This document shows positions 1 to 11,426 of a DNA stretch of 64,000 bases, piece by piece. Origin of the DNA: Cryphonectria parasitica EP155 (Eukaryota > Ascomycota > Sordariomycetes > Diaporthales > Cryphonectriaceae); contig NW_024468916.1 in assembly GCF_011745365.1 (NCBI RefSeq), positions 2,029,630 through 2,093,629 on the forward strand, written 5' to 3'. Position 1 is the first letter of the stretch; each line of letters starts with the position of its first letter. The notes below the pieces were generated by a model that was given only the letters and a program-made list of their open reading frames with translations, was not told where the DNA came from and ran no database searches. The translations under genes and the position numbers were made by a program.

Positions 1-2
1 CC

Positions 3-2386
3 TCGGGCCACACGGCGTATATTTCAGGTCACTGGGGCCCTCCCGAGCCCTGTGACCTGGACGAGCTGCGGGCTGTGGAGCGCCGAGCTCTGGATATTGA
101 GTTTCGGCGGGCGCCTGTCATTGCGCGTCGGCCGGTCAAGGGGGGTAAAGGAAGGAGATGTACGGGGGCGTATTGGGCGGGAAGGAATCGAGTTTTGCCT
201 TGGCAGGTTGAGAACCGGCGGACTTCACAGAAGGTGGCCGGGGTAGTTCGCAGGCATGTTGAGGTCGCCACAGAGGATGTGGTGATGGCGGATGACGACG
301 ATTTGTTTGTCGATGACGAGCATGAGGATCTAACGTTGTCTCGTCCTCTCCGCAGTGAGCTGAAGCGTGCACCGAAGCCCCGAGTGTTGTCTAGCCAGGA
401 CAAGATTAATACACGTACACGAACGCAGACGACTCCTCAGACAGCTCAGAGCCGCAAGAGAGAACGACCTGGGTCGTTTTCTGCCGCTGTGGACCAGCTG
501 TCCCCGTTCGGCACGTCAAGAAGTAATGAGGATCACGACACACCCATGGCCAAAACCATTACCCAGCCAGCACCCAGTGGCGGGACCATAGGTGATGGAT
601 TGTCGGCCTCGAGCCCGTCGACGCCGGCCTCTCGACGTGCACAGATGGGTACTGTACTAGGCACGAAAACCTCCGCGGCCGATAGTGCACAACAGCAGCG
701 TGAGTCTACCTTGAGCTTCTGAACCTTCGTTCGCCCCCTCCCATACAATAATGTGGCCTTCCAAACGAACAAGATATCGCTGACTCCCGTTGCCGTCTTT
801 CAGCTTCAGGTGCTGCTGTTACTACCAGGCCCATCTTTAATCGCGGACTGTTTAGCCCAGAAAGCATGAGTAAAGGAGTGGCCACGAGCGGAATCTTTAG
901 TCCAAGCACCACAAAAACGGATCAGGGCTTGACAACTGCAGCATCTTGGTCTCAGCCACCTCTCTCGAGCGGAGGCGAGACGGGCGCAGGTGGACCATTC
1001 AAGAACACCACCACCACAGGGGGGAGAACAGGGGAAGACGTACTATCTCAGAAGTTGTCTCCTGTGTTCTCCAGGCCCAACCTTGCAGGAGTGCACTTGC
1101 GGCCATCAGCAGGCCACTCTACCGTCACCGTCGTCGGCGCCAGCGCAGCAAGCGAGCACAGCCGCGTTCCCGTCCAGAGCCCGGTCGGACGGGACAGCCG
1201 TACTGTCTTGGAGCAGGAACCGCGTCCTCGCACGCAGGCCAGGATCGACCTGGAGTTTAATCCTGTCCGAGCCAGTATGGTAGACAAGCAGTCACAGAGA
1301 CAGCGGCAGCACCGAGACCAGCAACAGCCTCTGCTACCGGTCGCCCAGCAGAGTGATCACCCAACAAAGGGAGAGAAAGGGGGAAGACGAGGTGACCAGA
1401 CCTGGAACCCATCGCACGGCATCATCTTCGGTGCACCACCCAAGCGCGGCCGACGAACCACCACCAACACCCTTGCCCAAGTAGCTAGCCCTATCCCACC
1501 CAATATCACCTCCATGAACGATCCAAATACCAGCGATGATGACGATAACGACGGATACGTCACCGCCGCCACAACTAGCTCTCGGACTCAGCCTCCAGCA
1601 GTAGCACCACTCATCCCCCGCCCAGGCTCCCCCCTCTATACCGCCACCGCCAACAACCTCAGCCACCTCTTTGAAGAGCAAATCCGCCATGCTGGTGAAG
1701 CTCTTCCCAGCACATTGACTCACCCAGGAGGCGATCCGACTCGCCCCCTCACACGGGATGTAACGGGCCTCCCCTCGCTCGGTGTCGATGGCATCCAGAG
1801 CTTTAGCGATAGCTGGGAAGAGGAGGACGAAGGCTGGTCGCGAGGCGGTATCGCTGCTGCTGGTGGTGGTCCTGGTGCTAATCTGACGGTGGCGGCACCT
1901 CAAAGCCCAAGCGGCCGGTCTGTGCACAGTAGTGATGCCGAGGGGACGGACCGCAGCTGGCCCAACGAGCAGGCTGACGCTGACGGGCTCGAGTGGTTCG
2001 CACCAGAGTACATCTTGCCCACCCACCGGCCTGTGGGCGCTGGTCCTGCGAGTGGCCGTCGTGTGGCTGTGCTCGAAAACGCTCTGGACAGGAAGAAGGG
2101 TGGTCAGGGGAGCTCCTTGAGCACGCAGGACAAAACGAGCACCCGAGGCGGCTCACGAGGGAGGTATGGTGGCAACAGCAAGTCTTCCCGGCCAACGGTT
2201 GCTGCAAAGGCGGCACTTGTTGGGGGTTCTGGTGCCGAGGTGATGGCGAGGGAGAAGAGGAACGTAAGCTGGGCGCCACTGCCAACCCAGGAAGAGGTCG
2301 GCAGGGCTGCTGGGGGATTGAGGACGCGGAGTGGGACTGTGTATACGCGGCGCTCCGGGAGAAAAGGTTCGGGCAGAGGGCAATAG
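3..2386 (+). CDS. Low-complexity hypothetical protein, 5' end outside the window
   Basis: The reading frame is open from base 3 and ends at a TAG at 2384-2386, so the start lies upstream of the window; a TTTCAG at 22-27 could be the acceptor of an earlier intron. One intron is clear: donor GTGAGT at 700, CTGAC branch site near 779, acceptor CAG at 801-803. It joins exons 3-699 and 804-2386 in frame, giving about 759 visible residues. The protein is rich in Ser, Thr, Pro, Gly and charged residues, with acidic stretches (MADDDDLFVDDEHEDL, NTSDDDDNDG), basic patches (PPKRGRR, SRKRERPG) and a basic, Gly-rich C-terminus. Two similar short blocks flank the old ATG at 866 (GLFSPES and GIFSPSTT). No enzymatic domain is visible. 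Basic patches and disorder would suit a nuclear protein, but that is inference only. Confidence 0.7.
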
Positions 2387-3579
2387 AGGTACCCAGGTGA
2401 GAATGAGGTCTGGTCTAAGAGGCGAGGGCTTCTAAGCTTCTGTTCGTCTTTGTAACGAGCGAAGTTAGTGTATTATTTCCCCTTCAAACCCCTAGGGGAT
2501 TTGCGTTGTTTCTTGTCTGTTGTCTGTTTTTGATATAAAATTGGTGATTACTTAAATACCGAGTAACACAGACAGTATCCCGAATCATTGTTGACTTTGT
2601 TACCTTGGCTGTTATTCTCCTACATATTGCTGTCGTTAGTCTCTTCCGTCGTTCACATCTCGTCTCTGGGATAGTGCAATCATGCTGTGTTAGAAATGTT
2701 TAGCTTTGAGGAACAAAAGCGAGCCTCCTCCATTGTTTCAAAGCCCCCCCCCCCCTCCCCCCTAAACCTCAAGACGGAAACTTGACAGGAGCTCTGCCTG
2801 CTAAGGATCGTCGCCCAAAGCTTTTTGACTGAGCCTTAGGACATTTGTTAGGATTAAAGAATGGGTGGAAGGAATAAAGGAAGCGGAAAAATAAAAAATC
2901 AGATGGCTCGTTTTGATCGGAAGGGAGAATGTGCCGCAGTCATGCTGGGCTGTCTTTTCTGTTGTTCGTTTTGTTTGGTTCGCTAAAAAGAAAAAGGAAC
3001 GGCCTCCCTGAGCCTCTAGCAACGCCACTCAACAGGCTTGCCAGGAAATGAGGAGATCTGGACCTCCGAAAATATAATACCACCTGAATGGGTATCCGAA
3101 AGAAGAAGAAAAAGAAAACAGTGCTTGCCGGCCCAATCTTCTATAAATTGCGCGTTTCTCACGCATAACCTGAGCATGCATTCCAAGCGTCCGGAACCGG
3201 AGTTTATCTGGGCTCGCAAAGGAAGGTGAACCCCCGACAAATGGACACCGTATGTGTATACGACACTGGCCAGGGCGCGTCGCTACCCAGGTGTTCAATG
3301 GTATGACCACTCTGTGCAAAGCGGAGCCCTCCGTGAAGCCAAAACTTGTTGTTACCGTGTTGGTTAAGGGGCCACCACGATCGTAAGCAAGATGACGGTG
3401 GTGGCGCAAGTCTCGAATCGCACTAGTTGCGCAATGACGATGGCGATATTCCAATGGTTCTCCCCAGCCGCTTGCTTAATCCCTCTTCGTCCCATGTGTA
3501 ATACAGAAGCGCTGTAAAGCAATGGTATCTTCATCTAGAAATAACTGTGGTCGCTGGCCCGCCTAAGAGGGGGTCTTCT
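2387..3579. other. Intergenic region between convergent genes
   Basis: This 1.2 kb gap holds the 3' ends of two convergent genes. I see no supportable coding sequence: the ORFs on either strand are short and resemble no family. It contains a C-rich homopolymer tract at 2744-2762. Confidence 0.5.
2744..2762. repeat. Poly-C tract
   Basis: Twelve consecutive C, one T, then six C. Simple homopolymer in the 3' intergenic region. Confidence 0.9.
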
Positions 3580-4604
3580 TTATTCTTGATAGAGGTTGTT
3601 TTGTTGGATGTATTCGATGACCGGTTCTGGTACGATATACCGGAGAGACAGGTCCCTTTTCCTCATCAGCCGCACCTTTGTGCTAGATACGTCGTTCTGC
3701 TCGTGTTGTTAGTCATAAGAAAACAGAAAATTGCTACTCCACAATATGACCAGATCCGAAAGGCCACTTACCACAATAACCTGTGGGATAACATGTATCT
3801 TCTCCTGATACTGCTTGAGGCCTGCCAATGCCTCGTCGATATCCGTGCCAGTTCTTTCAATAATGAAGGCTCCAAAATTGCCCAGGATATGGTCCAGATC
3901 CTTCTCGGACCACACTCCGGGGGTGCTCATGGTCTGGATGAGGTCTGCGCCAGCCAGCAGGGCGATCCGGACTGGCTGCTTGTTGCCGTGGACATCCTCG
4001 CATCCGCCGATGACGGTGTTTATCTCGTGGTCGAAGTGATCCAGCACTTGAGCGGTGGGGACGTACTCGGGTTGGATAGCCTCCCAGGGGTCGCAAGTCA
4101 CCCAGTCAGACGTCTTCTCTGCAGCGAGGGTGCACATGTGTATTCGGTGCTTGGCGGCCGCCAGGCCCAGCTTCTTATAGGCAGAGGACACGGGGGAAAG
4201 GAAACCGCCAATGATTTCGAACTTGGTGTTGGTCTTGGCATAGTCGGATGCCATCTCGAACATGCGCAGGTGGAGGAAGGTCAGAGGGCTGCAATGGGAA
4301 TAAACAGATTAGTAAGAGGGTGTCTTCAACGGGCAGAGGGTGAAAAGACGAGGACTGACCTGAACGAACCGCAGGCAACGAGGACGAGAGGAATTCTGTC
4401 CGCGTGCATCTGCCTCCGCCGCAGCCTTTCTGCGGGAAACTGATACGTCTCGGTGTGTAGTTGTGTCTCGGGTACGATGCTTGCCAGAGCGGCGGCCGCT
4501 TCTTCTTGTGCGGCGGCCTGCATGTGCTCGTGATCGAGGGAATCCATGGCGGAGGAGGACGAGGCGTGTACGCCGGCAGGTGCGGAAGTGGGTGCGGTAG
4601 TCAT
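3580..4604 (-). CDS. Nicotinamide-nucleotide adenylyltransferase (NMNAT)
   Basis: This enzyme joins ATP with NMN (or nicotinate mononucleotide) to make NAD(+) or its deamido form, the last shared step of NAD synthesis. There are three exons on the minus strand: 4604-4360, 4288-3772 and 3696-3580. The introns are 71 bp (GTCAGT...TGCAG) and 75 bp (GTAAGT...GCAG). The spliced protein has 292 residues, usual for fungal NMNATs. The nucleotidyltransferase signature GSFSPLTFLH, equivalent to GxFxPxTxxH, is at residues 79-88 and is completed only by splicing. The second ATP-binding signature, NDVSSTKVR (the ISSTxxR motif), is at residues 255-263. The chosen ATG at 4604 gives a Ser/Ala-rich leader of about 70 residues; ATGs at about residues 20 and 27 could also serve. 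The long plus-strand ORF over this locus is only its antisense shadow. Confidence 0.95.
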
Positions 4605-7261
4605 GTCTGCGGCTTCTATAGTGGTTGAGGGTTGTGCGACCTGCTCTGTCCGAGATCTTTCGTGATCAGGGCTTTTTTCGCTTTTTTTTGTAGTACCAGC
4701 GGGACGGTTAACCCACAGGTCTTGAATCTTGCAAGAGGCCTGGACGAGCGACCACCTATATTTCGCTCTCGACTGACGATGACTCAGCGAGCTGAGCACG
4801 GCCGGGCCACCGAAAGTAAAATGAAACCAGGCGATGGTGGTGAAGTCGAGTGACGACGTGTGAAAGTGTGTGTGTTTATGGCGTAGTGAAGAATCGATGG
4901 TCGGATCTTGGCTTGTGTGTGTGTGTGACTCGGTATTATAAGACTCGGACCGGAAGTGCAGTGCCGTAATCTGCAAGTGGATTGCGTCGTCACCTGCAGC
5001 GGAGGACGACAAGGCTGGCGTTGTCGGTCGTTACCCCTCTTTTTTTGTTGCCCTGCCTGATTGATGAGCCAGCCGATTTGGTCTGGTCGAGGCCGGAGAG
5101 AAAACGGAGAACTGCGAGAGATATAATCGTGTACAGCTATACTATAAAGGATTTTCTGAAAGAGCGGTTGAAACGGGCAAGAATTGTTTTTGACGAGAGC
5201 AAAAACAGGTCCGTTGTCGGTGGTGCTGAAAGAAGACTGGACTGGCCGGGTCTGGATTCAGACGACGATTTAAGAAAGAATTGGTCATCGCAAGCGGCGG
5301 GGGGACCACGATCCTGGACCTTGGCTTCTTCTGAGGCTTGGTGGGTAAGCCTTCAAAATCCCCCTGACAATTGCCTATGTGTTAAGGAATGACGCCTAAA
5401 GCATACGGGATCGTTAACATGCGTAAAAGGCCGTTTGGCGGGGTGGGGTTGGGGGGTGGTCACATTGCTTAACCGAGGGCCTCCCACAGCCCCTCTTGAC
5501 CTTGTGCGCACCCCTCACCTGGGGAGGGTGGGGGGTTACAGGGCGCACAGGCGACCACCTTCTGTTACTCTAGTGGGCCGTGCACTGTCGAGGGATTGTT
5601 TCTACATAGGCTTGGGGGTCACGACCCCACCATGAGGGCGTACTGCGTTACAGGGGTCAGCCTGTGTGCTTCCAGGAAACGTGTCTTTGAAAATGGGATA
5701 AGAGAAGAAAACAATTGGGAAGATAGAAATTTCCGTTTCGTGATTGTTTCTCTTCATCTTCTTTTTGAGAATATGTGCACCACATTTTGCGGGAGAAAAA
5801 TATACTGTGGCCGACCTTTTCACATCCACGTTGACTCCATTGCAAGTTCACCTGCGTTTTACGATCAGGGCCGACCGCCCCGATAAACATGCACTGCAGC
5901 CGATCGCGTGCATGGCGTTGCTTGGTAATATTGTCGTAGGATAGTATGAACCTTATTACATAGTGCTATACAGTGCATTGTAATACGCACTATGGTAGAT
6001 AGATCAGAGTGCTGTCTCACCCCAGGGTTCGTGGATGGATCTTCGAAACACAACAGCAAGGTCTCTTTCCACTCGCCCGACTGCCACGAGCACGACCCCT
6101 CAGACTCGTGAAACCAGCGTACTCAGCCCCACCACTCGAGAGTTAGATCGAACCTGCTGTTCTTGTATTGTGACCCTGGACGTTGTGGTACATACTAAGT
6201 ACTCAAGGTCATGGTTCTACCTAAGGAACCAGGAACCATGATCAAAACCCAACTATTGTACAACACCAAGCAACTATCTGTAAGCCATGATACCAGCATC
6301 CTTCTGCATTGCTGTCTGGGACACTCTCATCTATGAAGTGCTTCTTCTAGTCTTCATACTCAGCATCAAAGCCTTTAGAGGCAATGGAAGACAGTGACTT
6401 TGAATCAGGTCAGCTCTGATATTTCTCGGGGCAAACTGTCTTCCAGGCCAACGACACTAAATGATCCAGAAACACTTTTGGACAATTTGTGGAAACTATT
6501 CGAACTATCGGGCTCATCACTTAGAGTCCATTTACCCAGCTGCTCCTTAATACCATTATCCTACTCCTAGTAAATAGTAGCTTTGTTTCTGATCTGGCTC
6601 ACCAAGTTGTTCATGACCAGCAGACAAATGCCTACAAGTGTACAACACAATTAACATTTTCTCGGTCTTCTACAACGAAGTGCTTTGACATTGTCTGCCT
6701 TCCCAGGAACTCAAAGTAAGACTCACTGATTGAATGCCATTGCATGTGAGTAGTCATGTAACTTTGCATGGCTGGCCCAGCCAAGAACGTCAACGCTCCT
6801 ACCGAGTACATAATACCTCTTTCTATTAGTCCATCTGGGATGAAATGTAGAGTTGATTATTCTGATACAGCATCTGGACTGAAGCTGAGATAAAGCCATA
6901 ATTTTCATTTACGACAAGCAACATGTATCTGTCATTTCTATCCCAAGATGAAGATGATCTCCAAAGCTGCATGCTCCCTCCCTCATCCATCATCTTAGCC
7001 GCTATGACGTGCTCTCCTGATTAAAGACTGCCACACGGACTGCACCCTGATGTGCCATCCAGACGTCACCCCGCGTTGCCGAGCCCACATGTAACGGGAT
7101 GCTGTACGCCTTTGCACCGCCGGGAATATCTCTCAATGCTAATACGTCTTGCCCGCATTTAAAACAGCCTTCCCAGAGTCGCAGGTGTGTCGGACTTGCA
7201 CGAACATGGTGTCTGTCATACAGACTCGTTATACGCAACTAGCATTGTCCACAAACCGACT
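4605..7261. other. Gene-free stretch between divergent genes
   Basis: About 2.7 kb lies between the divergent NMNAT and 2OG-oxygenase genes. It holds both promoters, a TG-rich run near 4864-4925, and an inverted repeat at 6209-6241. No coding sequence with family resemblance or convincing splicing was seen. The 6.2-7.0 kb part looks AT-richer than its surroundings and may be decayed sequence, but I could not identify a source. Confidence 0.45.
6209..6241. repeat. Short inverted repeat
   Basis: TCATGGTTC at 6209-6217 pairs exactly with GAACCATGA at 6233-6241 across a 15-base loop. It is intergenic and its function is unknown. Confidence 0.6.
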
Positions 7262-8579
7262 ATGCCTATCGCACTAGACCCAGTTGAAGTATTGCCCTTG
7301 CCTAAGTGGCAGCGGCCTCAGAAGACGAAACACGATTTACCATGGGCCGAGATCAAAGTCCTCGACCTGTCGACCTTTGATTCGCCTGGTGGTAAACAGA
7401 GACTTGCCGAAGAGTTGCGAGATGCTGTAATGACGCTTTCTTCTTTCTTCTCCAGGGTGGACTCATGTAATCACGCATCTTGCTAATCATCCTTAATTTG
7501 TGATTCCAGGTCCACAACACAGGCTTCTTCAGCGTGATTGGAACAGGTCTCCCCGATGAGGAAATCCAGCGGCAGTACGATATCGGTCAGGCCTTCTTCG
7601 CGCTCCCACACGCGGAAAAGAGCCAGCCCCAATACAAATGTGACTTTGCAAATGGCAACTATTTCGGGTATCGAGAGCTGGGCGAGAGGACTATCAAGGG
7701 GACGGAAGTGAGAGACAACGTCGAGTCCTTCAACCACGCCAAGTTCACCAAATACTATGAACATGAACCGCGTCATCCGTTCTTTGAGCCTTACAAGCCA
7801 GAGATTGAGGCCTTCTCTCGGGTGAGCTCTCAAAATCATCTTCTTATCATTTCACATTTCCCAGCTAGGCCTGCCAGACACTCTTTATCAATGAGCTGCA
7901 CATTTCTTGTAGTTCTCCTAATTAACACACCTACTTCGAAAAGAAAGCCCTAGCCGTAGCCCAAAAGATCTTCCAGCTGTTCGCCCTCATCCTCGAGCTT
8001 CCGGAGGACTTCTTCGCCTCCCGCCACAACTACGACGACCCCTCGGACGACCACCTCCGCTACATGTGCTACCACCCCCGTGCCCGCGCCGACGACGCCC
8101 GCGTAGACAACACGTGGGCCCGCGCCCACACCGACTTCGGCTCGCTGACGCTGCTCTGGAGCCAGGACGTGGCGGGCCTGCAGATCCGGACGGCCACAGG
8201 CGAGTGGCGATACGTGCCGCCCGTTGACGGCGGGATCGTGTGTAACGTCGGGGACACGCTGGATTTCTGGTCGGCGTCGTATCTGCGGTCGACGACGCAC
8301 CGCGTGGTGCGCCCGCCGGAGGACCAGGCTGAGGGCGACAGGCTGGGGTTGTTTTACTTTGTGCGGCCGGGGGATGAGGTGGATATCAAGCCGGCGCCGT
8401 CGCCGCTGCTGAAGAGGCTGGGGCTGGTGGGGGAGGCGCAGGAGGACGCTGCGCCGGTGAAGGGGTTGGAGTATGTGCGGGCGAGGGTGAAGGACTATCA
8501 TAATAGCACCGACTATGAGGATCGTAGGGGCAAGACGTTTAAGGTTGGGAATCTAGAGATTGTGGATGAGGCTACGTGA
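7262..8579 (+). CDS. 2-oxoglutarate/Fe(II)-dependent oxygenase (isopenicillin N synthase-like)
   Basis: Three exons, 7262-7426, 7510-7821 and 7944-8579, encode 370 residues, a normal length for this family of non-haem iron oxygenases. The N-terminal DIOX_N-like part contains the GFFSVIGTGLP segment. The double-stranded beta-helix has the iron ligands H221-T-D223 (AHTDFGSLTL) and the distal H278 (TTHRVV), and R292 in DRLGLFYF is placed to bind 2-oxoglutarate. Intron 1 is 83 bp and phase 0. Intron 2 (GTGAGC at 7822) needs the weak acceptor AAAAG at 7943, because the frame upstream has a TAA at 7923 and no better AG. Five family-like codons (HTYFE) sit just before that acceptor, so this join is less sure. 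Substrate is unknown; relatives act in secondary metabolism, plant-hormone-like chemistry and base or sterol oxidation. No cluster partners are adjacent. Confidence 0.88.
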
Positions 8580-8673
8580 AGAATACAGCTTTAGAGGCAC
8601 AGATTGTATCTTGAGGAATGCATTCACTTTACGAGTTCTACTCAATACGCTACAAACCATATAAACGGTAACC

Positions 8674-9687
8674 CTACCCTGTCTTAAAAGTCTCCTGTGT
8701 TGCCCACTTCTCACGAAGTGGTACCCCGAATCCTGTGAGAGGCGGAAGGGTGGTTTTTCGGGTCGTCCAAACAACCGGAGTTGTTGTCCTCAGAACCTCG
8801 ACGGTTGTGGTAGCCGTGAGACTCATAACAGGCAGCGCCGTGCTTGTCTTGGTCTTCACAACAATCACCGTCGTCGTGTTCGTGGGGATTACCACGCCAG
8901 GATGGGTTGTGCTGTACTCTGGATTGACACCCAGACAGGCGATCCCGTTGAACATTCGAAGGTACCCCGACTGGCACGCCGCTATGAGCCTTAGCTCGAT
9001 CTCAGTGACGCACTCAAAGATGCTCCTCAGAGCTAAGGCCAGGTAGTTTTGGTCGCCGACGTCGAGCCCTGTTCTCACGGCATCCTGTATCTCGCCGGTG
9101 ATTTCGACAGCGTAGTTGCTATTGATATCGCGCAACTCCACACCTCCGTAAATTCCCTTCGGGATACAGTAGCTGGTCTCGTTCAGCGGCGGTGTGATTG
9201 GCGAGGGAGCGGCCTGGGTTGTCGTCTGGGTCCTTGTGAGGTACAGTGTTGTCGTGATGATAGCTGTGACTGACGTCGTCTCAGCCTGACCATGGATGGT
9301 CTCTATGCTTACCGTTGTGGAGGTTTCTGTCTCTTTCTCTGTGTGGGTAGTCGACTTTGTGCTGGTCGCGGCAGTCGTGAACACCGAGGTGAGGACTCGG
9401 GTTCTCGACGCTGTAGTGGTCAGGACCTGGACCGCTGGAGCCTCACCCGCTTGCAGACCGTACAGTGTACCGAATGCTGTCGTAGCGATCAGCAACAAGA
9501 CCGCGAGGGTGACGATTGTTATGATAGTACAGCGAGTTCTCTTGCGCTGATATTCTTTGGCATGGTAGACTTCAGCTCCGATGGACAACGGGTTCGGGTG
9601 GCTCAAGGGGATCTGGCTGAAGCGGCTACCGGATCCAAGGCTTTGTAGCTCGACATCAATTCCTCTTGGAGGCGTGTCATGGCTCAT
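8674..9687 (-). CDS. Ser/Thr-rich single-pass membrane protein, hypothetical
   Basis: A single exon encodes 337 residues. Start at 9687 (MSHDTPPRG) is preferred over the upstream in-frame ATG at 9816 because it gives the usual layout of such proteins. A cytosolic N-terminus of about 50 residues is followed by a basic stop (YQRKRTR), one hydrophobic segment (TIITIVTLAVLLLIATTAF, about residues 54-72), a long Thr-rich stalk likely to be O-glycosylated, a folded-looking middle with four cysteines (YCIPKG, FECV, AACQS, IACLG), and a second Thr-rich tail. The pattern resembles fungal cell-surface or wall-sensor proteins (WSC/Mid2-like layout), but I recognise no named domain. The role as a surface protein is inference. 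Confidence 0.75.
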   Translation of the reverse strand: MSHDTPPRGIDVELQSLGSGSRFSQIPLSHPNPLSIGAEVYHAKEYQRKRTRCTIITIVTLAVLLLIATTAFGTLYGLQAGEAPAVQVLTTTASRTRVLTSVFTTAATSTKSTTHTEKETETSTTVSIETIHGQAETTSVTAIITTTLYLTRTQTTTQAAPSPITPPLNETSYCIPKGIYGGVELRDINSNYAVEITGEIQDAVRTGLDVGDQNYLALALRSIFECVTEIELRLIAACQSGYLRMFNGIACLGVNPEYSTTHPGVVIPTNTTTVIVVKTKTSTALPVMSLTATTTVEVLRTTTPVVWTTRKTTLPPLTGFGVPLREKWATQETFKTG

Positions 9688-11261
9688 GCTAGCAATGGTG
9701 GTGTTGCTGTGAAAGGGGAAAAAGATGAAAGTTTGTCGTTTCCGGGACTCTGAACACCATCGAGAGAGTGAAGGACATAAGAAGACCTCGGGCATTTGTT
9801 CTCCTCGCGCAATCAACAGCTCGAGGTTTGTGACTATTGCCTAGTCATCACGAACATCATTGACGAGTTCCGACTCAAGGGAGGGTTCGAGGACACATAC
9901 CACGAGCTTCTTCAGTCACCCGCAACAGCTATTACCTGCAGCCTGTGATTTGCAGAGGCTCTTTCCATATAGTCACGACTGGCCCAGTTCGGCCATCGAG
10001 GATCTTTGGCTTGACTCAAGGATCCCTTTGAATCTCGGACAAATCCCAAAAAAGACGTAGGTAGTTCCCTCAAACCATGACTGTAGATGTAACCACTGAC
10101 CCAAAGAAGCGACGTCATGGGAAGATTTGACAGAGGGGTGGTGATCGTGTAGATTGAAGGAGCTTTTCATGTCTGTGGACGCAGGCCACTCGTGGTTGAC
10201 AGACACTCATGTATAGAGTGTGTGAATGTATACACATTTATTTGTGTGTGTATGTGTAGAGACGAAGAAAAAGAGAGGACTCAAAGGTAATGTGAGGCAA
10301 GTATCTCTGATGACATGCACACTCAACTTCTCCCATCACAACGTGTCTGTTGATGGGTTGTGGTCTCGGTTTGGAACCTCGAAGTGGGGTGCTGAACAAC
10401 AGGGGACCCCCAGGCCTGCTGGCGATCCATCAGCCTGTACCTGACGTGACGTAGAGGTTGGTTAGGGCCAGCAGGGGTCCAAAGCTCCAGTCAGTGATGT
10501 CGACTCTAGTTCTCAAGGTCTCTCTTTTTCATCTTCTGTAACAACCAAGTTTTCCAGCATAAAGAAACGAACAAGTTTTGGGTGTGTCAAGCATCAGCAA
10601 TGGAGAACCCACCACCAGTGGCCAAGCTTGCCTTCCTCCTTTGAAGCCTGAGGCTGGCATCTGCTCAAGGGCTTGACGGGTCATGGTGCCAGGTCAGCCC
10701 AAACTAGCCTAGCGCATGAAGCTGGTGGTTGGGGAGCGGCGGGACGATCCATGAGGCGGGGGACCTGCTTCCCCAGCCCTGCGATTTATTGACTTATCCT
10801 ATCAATCCTGCTTACCACCAAGGTAAAGTCGGTGGCGGGGCAACAAAACATCACAGGCCATCTCGTCCAGGTCTGCTGTTACCGCGTGGGAACCTCTCTC
10901 CTGGTCTTTCTTGTTTTTTGTTTTCTTTCGCTCTTCACTCCCACCACCTCTTTGAGCCCGCCACGCCTCGAGTCTTTGGTCTGCCTCCAGCTACGACGAG
11001 ACCTGCATCAAGTCTTTTCTGCCGACTGTGCCTGTGCCTACCAACACCATCTCTCTATCCCTATCTGGAAGCTCAGAACCTTCATTCTTTGAAAGACGGA
11101 CTGAGACTCCTGTCTCGTCTCGGCACCTCCCTCGCGGTAGCTCTCGAAGGCTGTTCGCATTCCAGGGCCCTTGCTTGCATTCCAAGCAGCTCTTCTACCC
11201 GACAGCATCCCCCTCAAGCCCAATCAACTTCTTCCAACCTGGCGAGACCAACACCGTCAAA
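9688..11261. other. Divergent promoter region and pyrimidine-rich leader
   Basis: About 1.6 kb lies between the membrane-protein gene and the small membrane peptide gene. The 10870-11260 part is C/T-rich, as is common in 5' leaders of fungal transcripts, and probably belongs to the downstream mRNA. An ORF at 10729-11325 (198 codons) runs through this leader in another frame and shows no domain. Confidence 0.4.
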
Positions 11262-11426
11262 ATGGTCAAGGCAAACGATACCATCGCTATCATCATCATT
11301 GTGCTGTTCCTGGTCCTTGCTCTGATCGGGTTCGGCATCTACAGATTAGTCTCTATCGCGAGGAGAGATTCGACCGCGTCGTCAGGCTCGAGTAGCAGCG
11401 GCACGCATTCGATAGTCGACGACTGA
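11262..11426 (+). CDS. Small single-pass membrane protein (54 residues)
   Basis: ATG at 11262 in a good fungal context (GTCAAAATGG) opens a 54-residue protein ending at the TGA at 11424-11426. Residues about 7-27 (TIAIIIIVLFLVLALIGFGIY) form one strong transmembrane helix, followed by RLVSIARRD, a positive flank, and a short Ser/Gly-rich tail. The same frame continues upstream to 11028, but that part is leader-like. I cannot assign a function. The clear helix and positive-inside flank argue for a real short gene rather than chance, though with no second evidence this is moderate. Confidence 0.55.
   Translation: MVKANDTIAIIIIVLFLVLALIGFGIYRLVSIARRDSTASSGSSSSGTHSIVDD

Noticed and set aside
1334..2026. 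230-codon minus-strand ORF
   Set aside because: Opposite to the low-complexity gene, without any domain; explained by codon bias of the plus strand.
3547..4443. 298-codon plus-strand ORF
   Set aside because: It is antisense to the NMNAT exons, whose catalytic motifs and splice sites are clear on the minus strand.
6240..7160. Suspected transposon remnant
   Set aside because: Looks AT-richer, but no terminal repeats, target duplications or transposase-like frames were seen.
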